A stretch of DNA of 39,146 nucleotides from JAQGMV01 sp046597455 (GCA_046597455.1 JBKJKJ010000460.1:1-39146), one strand, 5' to 3'. Shown: positions 14,318 through 23,058, counted from the stretch's first letter. The notes: generated by a model from the sequence alone, not told the origin. Translations and numbers: made by a program.

Positions 14318-15268
14318 CTATTCGACGAACAGCGAGCTGACCGATGCTTCTTCGCTGATGCGGCGCATCGTCTCCGCCATGAGGCCGGCAACCGTCAGCA
14401 CCCTGATCTTCGGGCACGCGCGAGCGTCTGCGCTCAGGGGAATCGTGTCAGTCACGACGAGCTCGTCGATCACCGAGTTATTGATGCGCTCCACCGCCGC
14501 CCCCGAGAGCACCGGGTGAGTGCAATACGCCAGGACTTTCTCCGCACCGTGCTTCTTCAGCGCGTCGGCGCCGGCACACAGGGTGTTCGCCGTGTCCACG
14601 AGGTCGTCGATGATCACACACGTGCGGCCTTCAACTTCACCGATGATGTTCATCACCGTCGCTTCGTTCGGCCGCGGGCGCCGCTTGTCGATGATCGCGA
14701 GGTCGGCTTCGAGCCGCTTGGCCAGTGCCCGCGCCCGCAAAACACCGCCGACGTCGGGGGAAACTGCGACCAGGTTCTGGTAGCTGTGCTTCCACACGTC
14801 GCCCAGCATGATCGGACCCGAGTAGATGTTGTCCACCGGGATGTCGAAAAAACCCTGGATCTGCTCCGAATGCAGATCCATCGTGAGCACGCGGTCCACG
14901 CCTGCGCTCACCATCATGTTCGCGACGACTTTCGCGGTGATCGGAACCCTCGCCGAGCCCGGCCGCCGATCCTGCCGGGCGTATCCCATGTACGGAATCG
15001 CGGCCGTCACGCGTGCGGCCGAGGCGCGCTTGAGCGCATCGACCATCACCAGCAACTCCATCAGGTTGTCATTGGTCGGCGCGCATACCGACTGCAGCAC
15101 GAAAACGTCTTTGCCGCGTACGTTTTCGAGGATCTCGACCATGACTTCGCCGTCGCTGAAGCGCCCGACTTTGGCGCGGCCCAGCGGCAGGCGCAAATGC
15201 CCCACGATATCCGCGGCGAGTATGGGATTGGCATTCCCGGAAAAGACGGTCAGCCTGTCGAGCGCCAC
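14318..15268 (-). CDS. prs: Ribose-phosphate pyrophosphokinase (PRPP synthetase)
   Basis: The enzyme makes PRPP from ribose 5-phosphate and ATP for nucleotide, His, Trp and NAD synthesis. The 316-residue product matches the family length. Motifs: FSDGEVMVEILENVRGKDVFVLQS near the N-terminus, YMGYARQDRR for ATP binding, VLTMDLHSEQIQGFFDIPVDN, DKRRPRPNEA and the PRPP-binding loop VIIDDLVDTANTL. The start is GTG at 15268, giving ALDRLTVFSGNANP. It is preceded by GAGGAAT eight bases upstream; the longer frame to 15319 adds 17 unrelated residues. tRNA-Gln lies upstream on the same strand, so both may share a transcript starting before ispE. Confidence 0.96.
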   Translation of the reverse strand: MALDRLTVFSGNANPILAADIVGHLRLPLGRAKVGRFSDGEVMVEILENVRGKDVFVLQSVCAPTNDNLMELLVMVDALKRASAARVTAAIPYMGYARQDRRPGSARVPITAKVVANMMVSAGVDRVLTMDLHSEQIQGFFDIPVDNIYSGPIMLGDVWKHSYQNLVAVSPDVGGVLRARALAKRLEADLAIIDKRRPRPNEATVMNIIGEVEGRTCVIIDDLVDTANTLCAGADALKKHGAEKVLAYCTHPVLSGAAVERINNSVIDELVVTDTIPLSADARACPKIRVLTVAGLMAETMRRISEEASVSSLFVE

Positions 15269-15411
15269 GTGATTCCTCGATTCGAAAAAAACAAGATGCG
15301 GCTGGCGCGTTACGCTCACTCGCTAACGCGGGTCGCTCTTAGCAGGGCCGTCCCTGGAACTCGTCGCAACACGCTTGCACGCGATGCATTCCGAGGCGGC
15401 GGATGTGTGGG

Positions 15412-15485
15412 CTGGGGAGGAAGGATTCGAACCTTCGCATGCCGGAATCAAAATCCGGTGCCTTAACCAGCTTGGCGACTCCCCA
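15412..15485 (-). tRNA. tRNA-Gln (anticodon TTG)
   Basis: The minus strand reads TGGGGAGTCGCCAAGCTGG, then the anticodon stem-loop CCGGATTTTGATTCCGG with anticodon TTG, then the T-arm AGGTTCGAATCCT and acceptor strand CTCCCCA with discriminator G. The U1-A72 acceptor pair is typical of bacterial tRNA-Gln. The 3' bases after the discriminator read CCC, so CCA is not fully encoded and must be added. It sits between ispE and prs on the same strand, a conserved location in betaproteobacteria. Confidence 0.95.
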
Positions 15486-15497
15486 TCAGTTCCAGAC

Positions 15498-15562
15498 CCT
15501 GGCTCGCAAACGCCAGGCCCTCAACGCACCGACGGCCGATCGTAAAGCACCGGCCGTCCGGT
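15498..15562. other. Two hairpins between ispE and tRNA-Gln
   Basis: CCTGGC (15498-15503) pairs with GCCAGG (15512-15517). ACCGACGGCCG (15528-15538) pairs with CGGCCGTCCGGT (15551-15562) with one bulge. Neither is followed by a T-run on the minus strand, so they may be processing or stability structures for the tRNA precursor. This is inference from sequence only. Confidence 0.35.
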
Positions 15563-15575
15563 AAACTTTGCTATC

Positions 15576-16421
15576 TCACTGCCCCAGCGCCCACAACGGG
15601 TGCCGGTCCAGACCTCGGGCGACAAAACCGCTCATTGCCGCCGGTAACTGCGCCAGCACCGATCGCGCCTCCGCCTCGCTGTCGAAGCTCGCGAAGACGG
15701 CCGAGCCCGAACCCGTCATGAGCGCGGGAGCGTATTGCTTCAACCACTCGAGATGATGCGCGACTTCCGGGTACAGGCGGCAAACGAGGGGTTCCAGATC
15801 GTTTCCCCCGTTAGCCGGGGTGCCGGCGGAAAAGCCCTGTATTTTAATCGTTTTTGAATCCCGTTTCAAATCTGGATGGGAAAAGATGCGCGCGGTGGCC
15901 ACGCTCGCCGGAGGCGTCAGCACCAGATACCACGCTGCGGGCAGCGCAAGCGGGGTGAGAACGTCCCCGATGCCTGCACCGAGCGCGCTCTCGCCGAACA
16001 CGAAAACCGGCACGTCTGCACCGAGTTGCGCGCCCAGCGCCTGCAATTGCGACCGGGTAAGGCCGGCTCCCCAGAGCCGGTTCAGCGCCAGCAGCACGGT
16101 TGCGGCATCCGAGCTGCCGCCCCCCAGCCCGGCACCGAGCGGCAGGCGTTTGACGAGCTCGATGTCGGCGCCGAGGCGAACCCCGCCAGCGTTTTGCAGC
16201 AGACGCGCCGCCCGCACGGTGAGATCGTCCTCCACTGCCACGCCCGGCAGGTCGCGGATGCGCCGGATCTCGCCGTCCCGGCGCACGCCGAGCCGCACTT
16301 CGTCGCCGTGATCGATGAACCGGAAAACCGTCTGCAGGAGGTGATACCCATCGGCACGTCGACCAACCACGCGCAACATCAGGTTCAATTTCGCCGGCGC
16401 CGGATAGCCCTGCACGCTCAC
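15576..16421 (-). CDS. ispE: 4-diphosphocytidyl-2-C-methyl-D-erythritol kinase
   Basis: IspE phosphorylates CDP-methylerythritol in the MEP isoprenoid pathway. The 281-residue GHMP kinase begins MSVQGYPAPAKLNLMLRVVGRRADGYHLLQTVF. It carries the ATP-binding motif LPLGAGLGGGSSDAATVLLALNRLWG near residues 92-117 and a C-terminal ALMTGSGSAVFASF motif. Length is normal. Its ATG overlaps the lolB stop (ATGA at 16421-16418), so the two are translationally coupled. The lolB-ispE-tRNA-prs order is common in beta- and gammaproteobacteria. Nothing unusual is visible. Confidence 0.96.
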   Translation of the reverse strand: MSVQGYPAPAKLNLMLRVVGRRADGYHLLQTVFRFIDHGDEVRLGVRRDGEIRRIRDLPGVAVEDDLTVRAARLLQNAGGVRLGADIELVKRLPLGAGLGGGSSDAATVLLALNRLWGAGLTRSQLQALGAQLGADVPVFVFGESALGAGIGDVLTPLALPAAWYLVLTPPASVATARIFSHPDLKRDSKTIKIQGFSAGTPANGGNDLEPLVCRLYPEVAHHLEWLKQYAPALMTGSGSAVFASFDSEAEARSVLAQLPAAMSGFVARGLDRHPLWALGQ

Positions 16422-16981
16422 TTCCCGTCCGCGCTACGCCAGGTGTCGACGACAAGACGTATCTCGTTCGGGCCGTCGCGCAGGTCGAGCCTGCGCACCT
16501 TCCCGCTCGAATCCCCGTCGGGGTAGTAGGTGAACGCGACTCGCCAATTGCTCTGGGTGAGCGCGAGCAGTTTGCCGTCCGCCGAGCGCTCGACCGCACT
16601 CGCAGGGCTGCCGGATGCGGGCTCACCCCGTACCCAATACTGCAGCAGGCTCAACGGCAGCGGCCAGCCCAGCGCCTGCTGCGTCAGGGCTTCCACACTG
16701 CCCGCCCGGTACTGCTTCTGATCGGCCTGCGTCAGCGTTGCACCCTGCGGCGAGTCGACGATGAAAGCGAGCGTCTGGCCGGTGGGCGTCATCAGCCAGA
16801 TCTGGTCCTGCTCGATGAAGTGTTCCCAACGCAGGTTGGCGGTGACGGCCCCACCAGTGTGGGTCACCAGGACGCGTCCGAGCAGATCGAAAGGCTCGGG
16901 ACCGCGGGGCGCGAGAGGGACCGCGCTGCACGCACTCAGCAACACCGCCAGCAGGAACGCCGCGGACGTTCGCGCGCTCAT
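16418..16981 (-). CDS. lolB: Outer-membrane lipoprotein LolB
   Basis: LolB accepts lipoproteins from periplasmic LolA and inserts them in the outer membrane. The 187-residue product begins with a lipoprotein signal MSARTSAAFLLAVLLSAC whose lipobox is LLSAC. FDLLGRVLVTHTGGAVTANLRWEH and DQIWLMTPTGQTLAFIV follow, consistent with the LolB beta-fold. The C-terminal YYPDGDSSGKVRRLDLRDGPNEIRLVVDTWR is typical. The start at 16981 overlaps the stop of the upstream TPR gene (ATGA), supporting it over the 42-residue in-frame extension. It is coupled to ispE downstream. Confidence 0.93.
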   Translation of the reverse strand: MSARTSAAFLLAVLLSACSAVPLAPRGPEPFDLLGRVLVTHTGGAVTANLRWEHFIEQDQIWLMTPTGQTLAFIVDSPQGATLTQADQKQYRAGSVEALTQQALGWPLPLSLLQYWVRGEPASGSPASAVERSADGKLLALTQSNWRVAFTYYPDGDSSGKVRRLDLRDGPNEIRLVVDTWRSADGK

Positions 16982-18771
16982 CGCGCGGCGGGCAGGATGA
17001 CCGGAGAAAGCCGCCTGATGGTGTTCTGGAGCGCCTCGTTCTGCGCGTTGTCTTTCAATGCATCGGTCCACACCTTGCGCGCCTCGGCCTGCTGCCCGTC
17101 CGACCACAGGACTTCGCCCAGGTGCGCCGCGATGTCGCCGTCCGGGCGCAGCGTGTAAGCGCGCTTGAGGTAATCGAGCGATTCCCGATTGCGTCCCATG
17201 CGGAAGAGCACCCAGCCCATGCTGTCCATGATGAACGCATCATCGGGCGAAAGTTTGAGCGCTTTCTCGATCAGCTGCTGCGCCTCGTCGAGCCGGTCGT
17301 TGCGGTCGGCGAGCGTGTATCCGAGCGCGTTGTAAGCATGCGCGTGGTCCGGCCTGATTTCGATCAGTTTTCTCAAATTCGATTCGAGCACGTCGACGCG
17401 GTTGATCTTTTCGGCCGCCATCGCATAGTCGTACAGCAGGTCGGGCGTATCGGGCATCTTCTGCAGCGCCTGCCCGAGGAGATCGAAAGCATCCTTGTAC
17501 GCGTTCGCATCGCGCAGCAGCTGCGCTTCGGCCTGGGTGAGCTGTACGCGCTGCTGAGGATTGTCAGTGCTGACCTGCTGCAGATACTTGCGCGCATCCT
17601 CGAGGCGGCCCTGCTTCGCGAGCACGCCTGCATAGCGCGCCTGGGCGTTCACGTACTGCTCGCCGGGCTGTACGGTGCTGTACCATTTCAGTGCTTCGTC
17701 GAAGCGCTTGCGCTCCTCGTTCAGCTGGCCGAGGTAGACGCGCGCCACGTCGGGCTCGCCATAACCCGCTTCGAGCGCGCGTTTGAGCTGCGTCTCCGCG
17801 CTATCGTAATCGTTGGCCTGTATGGCAAGCAGCGCAACCGCCATCGTCACGTCGGCATTCTGCGGAAACTGCTCGACGAGGACTTCAAACTGTTTGCGCG
17901 CTTCAGGAAAACGTTTGGCGGCCACGAGCAGCCGGGCATAATTCAGCCGCGCGTCTTTCGCCTGCGTATGCGTCTTCAGAAACCCGCCCAGGTACGCGAT
18001 GGCCTCGTCGTTCGACCGGCGCTGCAAAGCCTGCGCGTGAAACAGTGCAGCGAGCTCCCAGTCAGGCCGTAACTTCAAAGCCGCCGCCGATTCTTCGAGC
18101 GCCAGTGACTCGTTAGCCGCATCCCACGCCGCCTGCGCGACCGCGAGGCGCGCTTCGGGTACTTTCTGGTACGGCTTGGCCAGCACACGCATCAGGTCGA
18201 GCACCGCTTTTTTGTCGGCGTTGCGCGTAAACAGTGTGGTCAGCTGCAAAAAACTCGGGCCGATGTTTTCTCGATCCGATGCGAGCCATTGCTCGAAGTG
18301 GCCGCGCGCCGAGTCGAGCTTCTGCTGGTTGACCAGCATGGCGGCGAGCACCTGGCGCGCGCGCGCGTTGCCGGGCTCCACCTGCAGCCAGATGCCGGCG
18401 GCTTCGAGAGCCGCGTCCGCGTAGCGAGCATTCCATGCCGTCTCGGTGGCCCGCTGGGCGATGCGCGGATCACGCGTTTCGCGCGCAAGCTCGAGAAAAG
18501 CCGGAACGGCAATCTGCGGCTGCCCGCGCTGCAAAGCCACTTCCGCAATCATGAGCTTGAACATCAGCTGCTCGGTCAGCTCGATTGCCGGGAATGCCGC
18601 CCGCGGCTTGGCCGCCACCTTGGGCGCAGGCTTGGTCTTGGCCCGGGGCGTCCCGGCACCCGGCTGGCCGGCCTGGGCGATCGAGGGTTGCGTCGAATTG
18701 AGTGCGCCGGTATCGGCACACGCCGCGGCCGACAAAGCCACGACGATCATTGCGCTGAGAAAAGGGGTCAT
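16978..18771 (-). CDS. TPR-repeat protein, secreted or lipidated, upstream of lolB
   Basis: The 597-residue product has an N-terminal signal (MTPFLSAMIVVALSAAAC), probably a lipobox or type I cleavage site. A low-complexity Pro/Lys/Ala linker to about residue 60 follows, then successive tetratricopeptide-like repeats to the end. Clear repeat units include ARLNYARLLVAAKRFPEARKQFEVLVEQFP, and near the C-terminus AHAYNALGYTLADRNDRLDEAQQLIEKALKLSPDDAFIMDSMGWVLFRMGRN. Homologues occupy the same place before lolB in many betaproteobacteria, but no function is established. It should act as a periplasmic protein-interaction scaffold. It heads the coupled lolB-ispE set and is divergent from the ABC cassette. 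Confidence 0.88.
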   Translation of the reverse strand: MTPFLSAMIVVALSAAACADTGALNSTQPSIAQAGQPGAGTPRAKTKPAPKVAAKPRAAFPAIELTEQLMFKLMIAEVALQRGQPQIAVPAFLELARETRDPRIAQRATETAWNARYADAALEAAGIWLQVEPGNARARQVLAAMLVNQQKLDSARGHFEQWLASDRENIGPSFLQLTTLFTRNADKKAVLDLMRVLAKPYQKVPEARLAVAQAAWDAANESLALEESAAALKLRPDWELAALFHAQALQRRSNDEAIAYLGGFLKTHTQAKDARLNYARLLVAAKRFPEARKQFEVLVEQFPQNADVTMAVALLAIQANDYDSAETQLKRALEAGYGEPDVARVYLGQLNEERKRFDEALKWYSTVQPGEQYVNAQARYAGVLAKQGRLEDARKYLQQVSTDNPQQRVQLTQAEAQLLRDANAYKDAFDLLGQALQKMPDTPDLLYDYAMAAEKINRVDVLESNLRKLIEIRPDHAHAYNALGYTLADRNDRLDEAQQLIEKALKLSPDDAFIMDSMGWVLFRMGRNRESLDYLKRAYTLRPDGDIAAHLGEVLWSDGQQAEARKVWTDALKDNAQNEALQNTIRRLSPVILPAAR

Positions 18772-18839
18772 GAGGAGGCCGCGATCAGAGTCGGCGGCGC
18801 CGGGAAGGGGAAGTCGCCGTAATGAACGGCGTGCGCTGC

Positions 18840-18868
18840 TTCATAAACGGGCACATATTAGGTATATT
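18840..18868 (+). promoter_or_regulatory. Predicted sigma-70 promoter of the ABC/GldG-like operon
   Basis: TTCATA (18840-18845) and TATATT (18863-18868) are separated by 17 bases, matching four and five of six consensus positions. They lie about 90 bases before the ATPase ATG in the region divergent from the TPR gene. Prediction only. Confidence 0.4.
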
Positions 18869-18956
18869 TCGGCGACACCACAAGACGCGCTTCTGCGGCG
18901 CCGCAGTTTGGTTCCGGTCCTCGTTTCTCCATCTGTTCCCCAATCCGCCTCACCTG

Positions 18957-19898
18957 ATGTCCCTCCCCACGATTTCGCCCGATTCTCTGCCTACCATCCA
19001 CGCGCGCGGCCTCACACGCCGCTTTGGTGTTCACGAGGCCGTCAAAAACGTGGACCTGGAGCTGCGTCGCGGCGAAGTGCTGGGTTTCCTCGGCCCCAAC
19101 GGCGCGGGCAAAACCACAACGATGCAGATGTTGACCGGCAATCTCGCCCCGACCGAGGGCGAGATCAGCATTTGCGGGGTCGACATGCTGGCCCGGCCCA
19201 CCTTGGCGAAAGTCCGAATCGGCTATCTGCCCGAGCACCCACCGCTATACCGCGAGCTCACGGTCGACGAGTATCTGCTGCTCACGGTCAAGCTGCATCG
19301 CGTGCCCAAAGTCGCCAGGCCTGAGGCGATCAAACGCGCAAAAGCAAGTTGCGGACTGACGGATGTCAGCCGCCAGCTCATCGGCACCCTGTCGAAAGGC
19401 TATCAGCAACGGGTCGGCATCGCGCAGGCCATCGTGCACGAACCGGACGTCGTGATCCTGGACGAGCCGACCGTCGGGCTCGACCCGAACCAGATCAGGG
19501 ACATCCGCGCGCTCATTCGGGAGCTCGGCGGCAGGCACAGCGTGATTCTTTCGACGCACATCCTCCCCGAAGTCGAAGCGGTCTGCGACCGGGTGCAGAT
19601 CCTGCATCACGGCAGCGTGGTCTACAGCGATACGATCGCCGCCCTGAAAGCGGTGCAGAGCGGACGCACGGTGATGCTGGGGCTGCGCCGCCCGCCGCCG
19701 GAAACCGAGCTTGCCGCGGTGCCCGGCGTGACCGCGGTAGAGCACGTGGGCGACAAGCTTTACCGGTTGCAGCTCGCAGCGGATCGCGACCCGACCGAGC
19801 AGCTCGTCGCCCGCTCGGTCCAGAGCAACTGGGGCCTTTATCATCTCGCTCCGGCACAAACCAGTCTCGAAGACGTCTTCGTAAATCTCACCCGATGA
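18957..19898 (+). CDS. ABC transporter ATP-binding protein (GldA/NosF-like)
   Basis: The 313-residue ATPase has Walker A GPNGAGKTTT, the Q-loop region IGYLPEHPPLYRELTVDEYL, signature LSKGYQQRVGIAQA, Walker B VVILDEPTVGLDP and switch His in ILSTHILPE. The C-terminal 90 residues form the extra domain typical of the CcmA/NosF/GldA group. The ATG at 18957 gives MSLPTISPDSLPTIHARGLTRRFGVHEAVKN; an upstream frame adds 45 unlikely residues. Its stop overlaps the permease start (ATGA at 19895). The substrate is unknown. The neighbours identify it as the motor of a gliding-type ABC exporter module. Confidence 0.9.
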   Translation: MSLPTISPDSLPTIHARGLTRRFGVHEAVKNVDLELRRGEVLGFLGPNGAGKTTTMQMLTGNLAPTEGEISICGVDMLARPTLAKVRIGYLPEHPPLYRELTVDEYLLLTVKLHRVPKVARPEAIKRAKASCGLTDVSRQLIGTLSKGYQQRVGIAQAIVHEPDVVILDEPTVGLDPNQIRDIRALIRELGGRHSVILSTHILPEVEAVCDRVQILHHGSVVYSDTIAALKAVQSGRTVMLGLRRPPPETELAAVPGVTAVEHVGDKLYRLQLAADRDPTEQLVARSVQSNWGLYHLAPAQTSLEDVFVNLTR

Positions 19899-20665
19899 TT
19901 TCAACCATTGCCGGCAAAGAGCTGAAAAGCCTTTTCGCTTCCCCTCTCGCGTGGATGGTGCTGACCGCGGTGCAGCTCATTGCCGGTTACGCGTTCCTCA
20001 AGCGGCTCGATGATTTTCTGCAGATTCAGCCGCAGCTCGTGCAACTTGCCAGCCCCCCGGGCGTGACCGAGCTCGTGGTCGGGCCGCTGTTCGCGACCAC
20101 CGCGATGGTGCTGCTTTTCGCCGTGCCGCTGCTCGCCATGCGCTCGATCGCCGAGGAGCGTCGCAACCAGACGATGGTGTTCCTCACGTCTGCTCCGGTA
20201 TCGATCACGCAGATCGTACTCGGGAAATTCGTCGGACTCGCTGTTTTCATCACGCTGATCGTCACGCTGATCACCGCAATGCCGCTCACCCTCGCGACGA
20301 GCACGCGCCTCGATTACGGTCTGATCGCATGCCTGTTCGCCGGCGTGCTGCTGATCGCCGCCGGATTCGCCGCCGTGAGCCTCTACGTCTCGTCGCTCAC
20401 CACCTACCCGATGGCTGCGGCATTCGGCGCTTTTGCAACCCTGCTCCTCATGGTGTTCATGGGTGAGGCGGCCGGCGACGGCTTGCGCGCACGCGGCTGG
20501 GCTTTGCCCGCCGCGCTTTCCCAGGTGTTTTCCCCGCTCAAGAATTTCGAGCCGCTGGGCAAAGGGATGGTCGACAGCTACGCCATCGCGTGCTCGCTGC
20601 TGCTGATCGTTTTCTTCATCGTGCTGAGCGTTCGCCGCCTCGACGGCCAGCGCCTGCGAGGCTGA
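19895..20665 (+). CDS. ABC-2 type permease (GldF-like)
   Basis: The 256-residue product has six likely membrane helices, starting MISTIAGKELKSLFASPLAWMVLTAVQLIAGYAFL. A loop IAEERRNQTMVFLTSAPVSITQIVLGKF precedes the third helix; this is the coupling-helix region typical of ABC-2 permeases of the NosY/GldF kind. It overlaps the ATPase gene by four bases and is followed after one base by the GldG-like gene, so the cassette is a single translational unit. Nothing in the sequence fixes the substrate. Confidence 0.88.
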   Translation: MISTIAGKELKSLFASPLAWMVLTAVQLIAGYAFLKRLDDFLQIQPQLVQLASPPGVTELVVGPLFATTAMVLLFAVPLLAMRSIAEERRNQTMVFLTSAPVSITQIVLGKFVGLAVFITLIVTLITAMPLTLATSTRLDYGLIACLFAGVLLIAAGFAAVSLYVSSLTTYPMAAAFGAFATLLLMVFMGEAAGDGLRARGWALPAALSQVFSPLKNFEPLGKGMVDSYAIACSLLLIVFFIVLSVRRLDGQRLRG

Positions 20666-20666
20666 C

Positions 20667-22028
20667 GTGAAAGCCAGTCGCGGGCTGCGCGTGCGCCTGA
20701 CCGTTCAGAGCGGCCTGTTCATCGCCCTGTTTATCGCGCTGGTGGCGCTTCTCGCGTACATCGCGCAGGACTACCGCAAAGAGTGGGACGTCACACGCAG
20801 CGCGCGCAATACCCTCTCACAGTCGACACTCGACGTGCTGCGCCAGCTCGACGGCCCCGTGAAGGTCACGGCATACGCGGTGACGCAGGATGCGTCCGGC
20901 GGCAATGTGCACAAGATCGTGCAGGAACGTCTGCGCCCGTATCGCCGCGCCAAACCCGATCTCCAGCTCACGCTGGTCGACCCGCGTGAAGACCCGAAGC
21001 GCGCCGAAGCTGCCGGCATACGCACGCCGAACGAGCTCATCATCGAATACCACAAGCGGACCGAACACCTGGGACTCTCCGATTTCAGCGAGCAGGCTTT
21101 CGCCAACGCGCTGATGCGCCTCATGCGCGGCTCGGCGAGCCTCGTGCTGGGCGTCGAAGGGCACGGCGAGCGCAAGCTCGACGGCATCGCCAATCACGAT
21201 CTGGGCGAGTTCGGCCGGCAGCTGCAGCAAAAAGGCATCAGCATCAACAGCGTCAATCTCGCACTTGCGCAGGAAGTCCCGTCGAATGCGTCGCTGCTCG
21301 TCATCGCCAGCCCGCAAACGGATCTGCAGCGGGCCGAAGTGGAGAAAATCCAGCGCTACGTGAAAGCCGGCGGCAACCTTCTCTGGCTGATCGATCCCAC
21401 GCCGCTGCACGGACTGCAGCCGATCGCCGAAATGCTCGGCCTCGTGCTCACGCCCGGCACGGTAGTGGATCCGGGGCTGCGCCCCCGCGCGGGGCCGCCG
21501 GTGTTTGCCGTGGCGACGAGCTACGGCCAGCACCCGATCACCGCGGCATTTCGCTTCAACACCCTGTTTCCGCATGCGCGGCAGATCGGCCTCTCGGAAC
21601 TGGAGGATTGGCACGTCTCTCCGCTGATCGAAGTGGCCCCGCGCGGCTGGGTGGAGATGGGCAAACTGGACGACAAGCCGGCTTTCGACGCCTCGCACGA
21701 CCTGCCCGGCCCCGTGAACATCGCTGCCGCTTTCGAACGCACCTCGAGCGACAGGCAGCAGCGCATCGTCGTCATCGGGAACGGCGCTTTCCTTTCGAAC
21801 GCCTATCTCGGCAACGCCGGTAACCTTCAGCTGGGCGTGGCGACGGTGAACTGGCTCACCGCAGAGGACGCACTGGTCGCGATCGATCCGCGTCCGGCGC
21901 CGGACTCGCGGATCCAGATCGACCAGATGACGCTTTACCTGATCGCTTTCGGTTTCCTGATCGTGCTCCCGCTCGTCTTCATCGCCACCGGCGTCGTGAT
22001 CTGGTGGCGCAGACGTAAAGCGGTTTGA
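20667..22028 (+). CDS. GldG-like ABC auxiliary membrane protein
   Basis: The 453-residue protein starts with GTG one base after the permease stop. It has one N-terminal membrane helix (LFIALFIALVALLAYIAQDY) and a large extracytoplasmic part with the DVTRSARNTLSQSTLDVLRQLDGPVKVTAYA opening of the ABC-transporter auxiliary (GldG/DUF4350-like) fold. LVLGVEGHGERKLDG and AGGNLLWLIDP follow. The C-terminus is a second helix followed by WWRRRKAV. In Bacteroidetes GldG is needed for gliding, with GldA and GldF. In betaproteobacteria the same module occurs without gliding genes and its role is unknown. Confidence 0.87.
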   Translation: MKASRGLRVRLTVQSGLFIALFIALVALLAYIAQDYRKEWDVTRSARNTLSQSTLDVLRQLDGPVKVTAYAVTQDASGGNVHKIVQERLRPYRRAKPDLQLTLVDPREDPKRAEAAGIRTPNELIIEYHKRTEHLGLSDFSEQAFANALMRLMRGSASLVLGVEGHGERKLDGIANHDLGEFGRQLQQKGISINSVNLALAQEVPSNASLLVIASPQTDLQRAEVEKIQRYVKAGGNLLWLIDPTPLHGLQPIAEMLGLVLTPGTVVDPGLRPRAGPPVFAVATSYGQHPITAAFRFNTLFPHARQIGLSELEDWHVSPLIEVAPRGWVEMGKLDDKPAFDASHDLPGPVNIAAAFERTSSDRQQRIVVIGNGAFLSNAYLGNAGNLQLGVATVNWLTAEDALVAIDPRPAPDSRIQIDQMTLYLIAFGFLIVLPLVFIATGVVIWWRRRKAV

Positions 22029-22045
22029 CACGACAGGACGAACGC

Positions 22046-22942
22046 GTGCGCGCCTGGATTTCGCTCGCAGTCCTCCTGATCGTGGTCGGGGCGCTCGGTG
22101 CGTGGGTCTATTACAAACCCGCACACGAGGTCGATGAGACCTACGCCCTGTCGGCACTCAAGGCAGGTGACGTGAATCGAACGCGGCTCGAGCGCGTATC
22201 TGCGACACGATCGACGCAGGCGCAGGGGGAGGGGGAGCCCGCAGCGGCGCCCGCCGCAAACGAGCTCATCACGCTCGAGAAGCACGCAGGCGCGTGGCGC
22301 ATGACAGCCCCGATTGCCGCTCGAGCCGACAGCTTCCAGGTCGTGCGCCTCCTGTCGATACTCGATGCCCGCTCGACGGTTCGCTATCCTGGCGCGGATC
22401 TCGCACGTTTCGGCCTCGACCGCCCGCAGTCCACCCTGACGATCGAAGACCAGTCTTTTCTCTACGGTGCGATCAATTCGATGACACGCGAGCAGTATGT
22501 GATGACGGGTGGCACCGTCTACCTCGTCCCGCTGGCCTACATCGCCACGCTACCGCGCAGCGCTGACGTGCTGCTCTCGCGCAGCCTCTTCGGACCGACC
22601 GAAAACCCCGCGCGATTCGACCTTCCCGACTTCACCATCTCCCTGGAAGACGGCACCTGGGCGGTCGCGCCCGCGATGCCCGATGTCAGCGCCGATGATC
22701 GCAATGCCTGGGTAGATGCATGGCGGCTCGCCAGCGCGATGGGCGTCAGGCGCTATAGCGGCAACGATCCCAGCGATGAAATCAAGGTGCAGCTCAAGGA
22801 TGGCCGCACGCTGAGCCTCGGCGTGGCACAGCGCGAGCCCGAGCTCGTACTTGTGCGTAAGGATGAAGGCATCGAGTATCGCTTCGTCGCGGAGGTGGGC
22901 CGGCGACTGTTCGCGCCGCCCGGCACGCCGATCAGGAACTGA
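22046..22942 (+). CDS. DUF4340 domain protein of the ABC/GldG-like operon
   Basis: The product is 298 residues with an N-terminal membrane helix (AWISLAVLLIVVGALGAWVYY) and an extracytoplasmic region matching the DUF4340 type: LEKHAGAWRMTAPIAARADSFQVVRLLSIL, then FGLDRPQSTLTI, then VYLVPLAYIATLPRSADVLLSRSL. DUF4340 genes regularly follow gldG-like genes, as here. The GTG at 22046 has AGGA seven bases upstream and was chosen; an in-frame TTG at 22025 overlaps the previous stop and would add seven residues. Function is unknown. The stop codon is the first part of the octamer repeat region. Confidence 0.83.
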   Translation: MRAWISLAVLLIVVGALGAWVYYKPAHEVDETYALSALKAGDVNRTRLERVSATRSTQAQGEGEPAAAPAANELITLEKHAGAWRMTAPIAARADSFQVVRLLSILDARSTVRYPGADLARFGLDRPQSTLTIEDQSFLYGAINSMTREQYVMTGGTVYLVPLAYIATLPRSADVLLSRSLFGPTENPARFDLPDFTISLEDGTWAVAPAMPDVSADDRNAWVDAWRLASAMGVRRYSGNDPSDEIKVQLKDGRTLSLGVAQREPELVLVRKDEGIEYRFVAEVGRRLFAPPGTPIRN

Positions 22943-23043
22943 TGAGGTGACGAGGTGATGAAGTGACGTACCCCGCACCGCATCACCGCGTCACTGCATC
23001 ACTGCATCACTGCATCACCTCATCACGTCACCACTTCATCACT
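22937..23043. repeat. Facing arrays of an 8-bp repeat forming a large hairpin
   Basis: Between the DUF4340 stop and mutM, the plus strand carries eight consecutive octamers of the form NCATCACN (22980-23043), such as GCATCACT twice in a row. On the minus strand, 22968-22937 gives four more octamers (CGTCACTT, CATCACCT, CGTCACCT, CATCAGTT). The two arrays are opposed, so the left can fold on the right with roughly 22 of 28 matches around an 11-12 base loop. There is no reading frame of note. Confidence 0.75.
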
Positions 23044-23058
23044 CGCCACCGGCCCCGA

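Noticed and set aside
15498..15562. Attenuator or terminator after ispE
   Set aside because: The hairpins have no T-run on the minus strand and no leader peptide; kept only as possible processing structures.
22980..23043. CRISPR array
   Set aside because: The units are 8 bp and directly adjacent with no spacers, so it is a simple tandem repeat.
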